Part shown: positions 63,111 through 64,000 of the stretch, one piece after another | How positions within the stretch are numbered: the first letter of the stretch is position 1 | How the letters are laid out: each line of letters opens with the position of its first letter | Assembly (NCBI GenBank): GCA_009746045.1 | Contig: RPFO01000123.1 | Location: 361,120-425,119 of the forward strand | Source of the DNA: Mesostigma viride | Lineage: Eukaryota; Streptophyta; Mesostigmatophyceae; Mesostigmatales; Mesostigmataceae | DNA length: 64,000 nucleotides | Reading direction: 5' to 3' | Made by a program: the position numbers and the translations under genes | The notes under the pieces: model-generated | What the model was told of the DNA's origin: nothing | Database searches by the model: none | The model's input: only the letters and a program-made list of their open reading frames with translations

Positions 63111-63905
63111 CCCCTTCAGGATGGCATTGTGCAGGAGCTCCAGCAGTCGCACCAGACGCACCCTGCTGCCCTGCACCCTCCTCCCTGAGAGGAGAGCCTG
63201 CAGGGCAGGCAGCAGGTCGTCGCACACCCTACGTGTGCCCGCTTGGAGGTTGGGCAGGCCCAGGATGTGCGTGATAATCGCACACACCAGGCTGCCCGCC
63301 TCCGCGACGTGCATCTGCTGGCTCCTGTCGGCCAGCCCACGGAAGGAGGCTGTGGCTGTCTGTATGGCACGCCACACGGCCTCATCACCCAGGGTGATGA
63401 AGTCCCGACCTTCCAGGTCGCCCTCCAGCAGTGCTGGTTGCTGCCCAGCTGCGGTGGGACCCTGAGGCCCCTCCGGCCCTGCCAGGGCCTTGTCCTTGTT
63501 GCGGCTAGAGGGGGCCTGCCCCCCAGAGCCGCTGGAGGTGCCCGTGACACCCTCCATGGGGGCTGCATCCCCCGCCAGCGCCGGAGGCGCCGGCGTCGCT
63601 GCCGGGGTCCCTGCGACCCCGGGCGCTTGTGTCGCCGCCGGGGTCCCTGCGACCCCGGTGGCCTCCTCAGCCACCTGGCCCCCCACGCTGGGCGGGGGAG
63701 CCTGCGGCTGAGGTTGGACCCTCTGACCTGCCAGAGGGTCCTGGGTGGCTTCACCACCCATGGGCGTGTTGGGGGCGTCTGCCGCCCCGCGCTCCGTCGC
63801 AGGCGGCATCGCAGCCGCCTCACGCCTATCCGGGCCCCAGCCAACTGGCGTGACTTGGGGCCACGGCCCCAACGGAGTCAGCGCGATCTCCGGTCTGGCG
63901 ACCAC
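62991..63905 (-). CDS. Leader or gag N-terminal ORF of the second copia-like element
   Basis: 304 codons. The first half is Pro/Ala/Gly-rich (with two tandem VAGTPAATxAP repeats); the second half is helical (EAVWRAIQTATASFRGLADR, VCAIITHILGLPNLQAGTRR, VRLVRLLELLHNAILKG). It continues in the -1 frame into the main gag frame near 63100, so it is probably the gag N terminus or a separate ORF comparable in position to the unknown ORF of the first element, though I see no sequence similarity between them. Confidence 0.5.
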   Translation of the reverse strand: MVARPEIALTPLGPWPQVTPVGWGPDRREAAAMPPATERGAADAPNTPMGGEATQDPLAGQRVQPQPQAPPPSVGGQVAEEATGVAGTPAATQAPGVAGTPAATPAPPALAGDAAPMEGVTGTSSGSGGQAPSSRNKDKALAGPEGPQGPTAAGQQPALLEGDLEGRDFITLGDEAVWRAIQTATASFRGLADRSQQMHVAEAGSLVCAIITHILGLPNLQAGTRRVCDDLLPALQALLSGRRVQGSRVRLVRLLELLHNAILKGRVGGCLPGCIMILLTLLTMKCPSLPPSMIGRRPAAGGGK

Positions 63906-64000
63906 GCGCAGCGCCTCTCTCTGGCGCTGCCTGGACGCCCACTGATCAACAGTGCCGGGGTTGTGCCTCGGCCGATTGGCGAAACAGTACAGCCAAACTG
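63906..64000. other. Window end, upstream part of the second copia-like element
   Basis: 95 bp without a recognisable LTR terminus; the 5' LTR would be expected further on. Confidence 0.4.

Larger units (their letters stand above)
58170..63905 (-). mobile_element. Second copia-like retrotransposon, no LTR in view, three frame breaks
   Basis: Reading on the minus strand: leader/gag ORF, gag with zinc knuckles, integrase, protease-like domain, reverse transcriptase, RNase H. The order Gag-integrase-protease-RT-RNase H is the same as in 48156-55985, and motifs are shared (VDTxxQVSII, HGDD, SRLHRRKAVSSNAAECRA, NAADALTK). Frames change by -1 near 63100, 60060 and 59460. The 5' LTR would lie beyond the window end; a 3' LTR may be in 56.5-58.1 kb but cannot be identified without its partner. 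Confidence 0.88.

Overview
The window looks like nuclear DNA of a microbial eukaryote, most likely an alga or another protist, but I cannot place it more precisely. Supporting signs are GT-AG introns, LTR and non-LTR retrotransposons with target-site duplications, a BED-type zinc-finger gene, a TIR transposon and very large microsatellites, especially CAA/TTG. Most of the 64 kb is repeat DNA. One exceptional gene occupies 19.9-38.7 kb.

Layout. 1-7.8 kb is a 40-bp minisatellite, split by a 2.8-kb LTR element that carries only gag, has apparently identical LTRs and a 5-bp target duplication. 7.9-14.4 kb has no convincing protein gene; it holds a truncated tRNA-Ser-like sequence, a telomere-like heptamer run, five copies of a palindromic motif and large CT and CCCA arrays. 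14.4-15.4 kb is a 957-bp uninterrupted CAA array. 15.5-19.2 kb is a graveyard of LINE fragments in both orientations. 19.9-38.7 kb (minus strand) is a three-exon gene for a protein of about 5,780 residues: an AAE3/Pcs60-like acyl-CoA ligase as loading domain, then T-C-A-T-C-C-A-T nonribosomal peptide synthetase domains, then a multi-pass membrane domain resembling acyltransferase family 3. 38.8-47 kb is non-coding, with a 457-bp TIR element, LINE pieces and several tandem repeats. 47.9-56.2 kb is a BED-finger gene cut in two by a copia-like LTR element with a 5-bp target duplication. 58.2-63.9 kb (minus strand) is a second, related copia-like element without LTRs in view.

How it works together. 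The giant protein could activate an acid or acyl group, extend it with at most a few monomers and hand it over at a membrane; this is inference from domain order. Only the last of its three condensation domains keeps the canonical HHxxxDG motif. Both copia-like elements share an unusual domain order, Gag-integrase-protease-RT-RNase H, a protease motif in which the Gly of DTG is replaced, and an HGDD polymerase motif. Every frame change I could define in the three broken retroelements is in the same (-1) direction, which points to one-base deletions (biological or assembly) or -1 frameshifting. No CRISPR array, bacterial operon or intact virus is visible.
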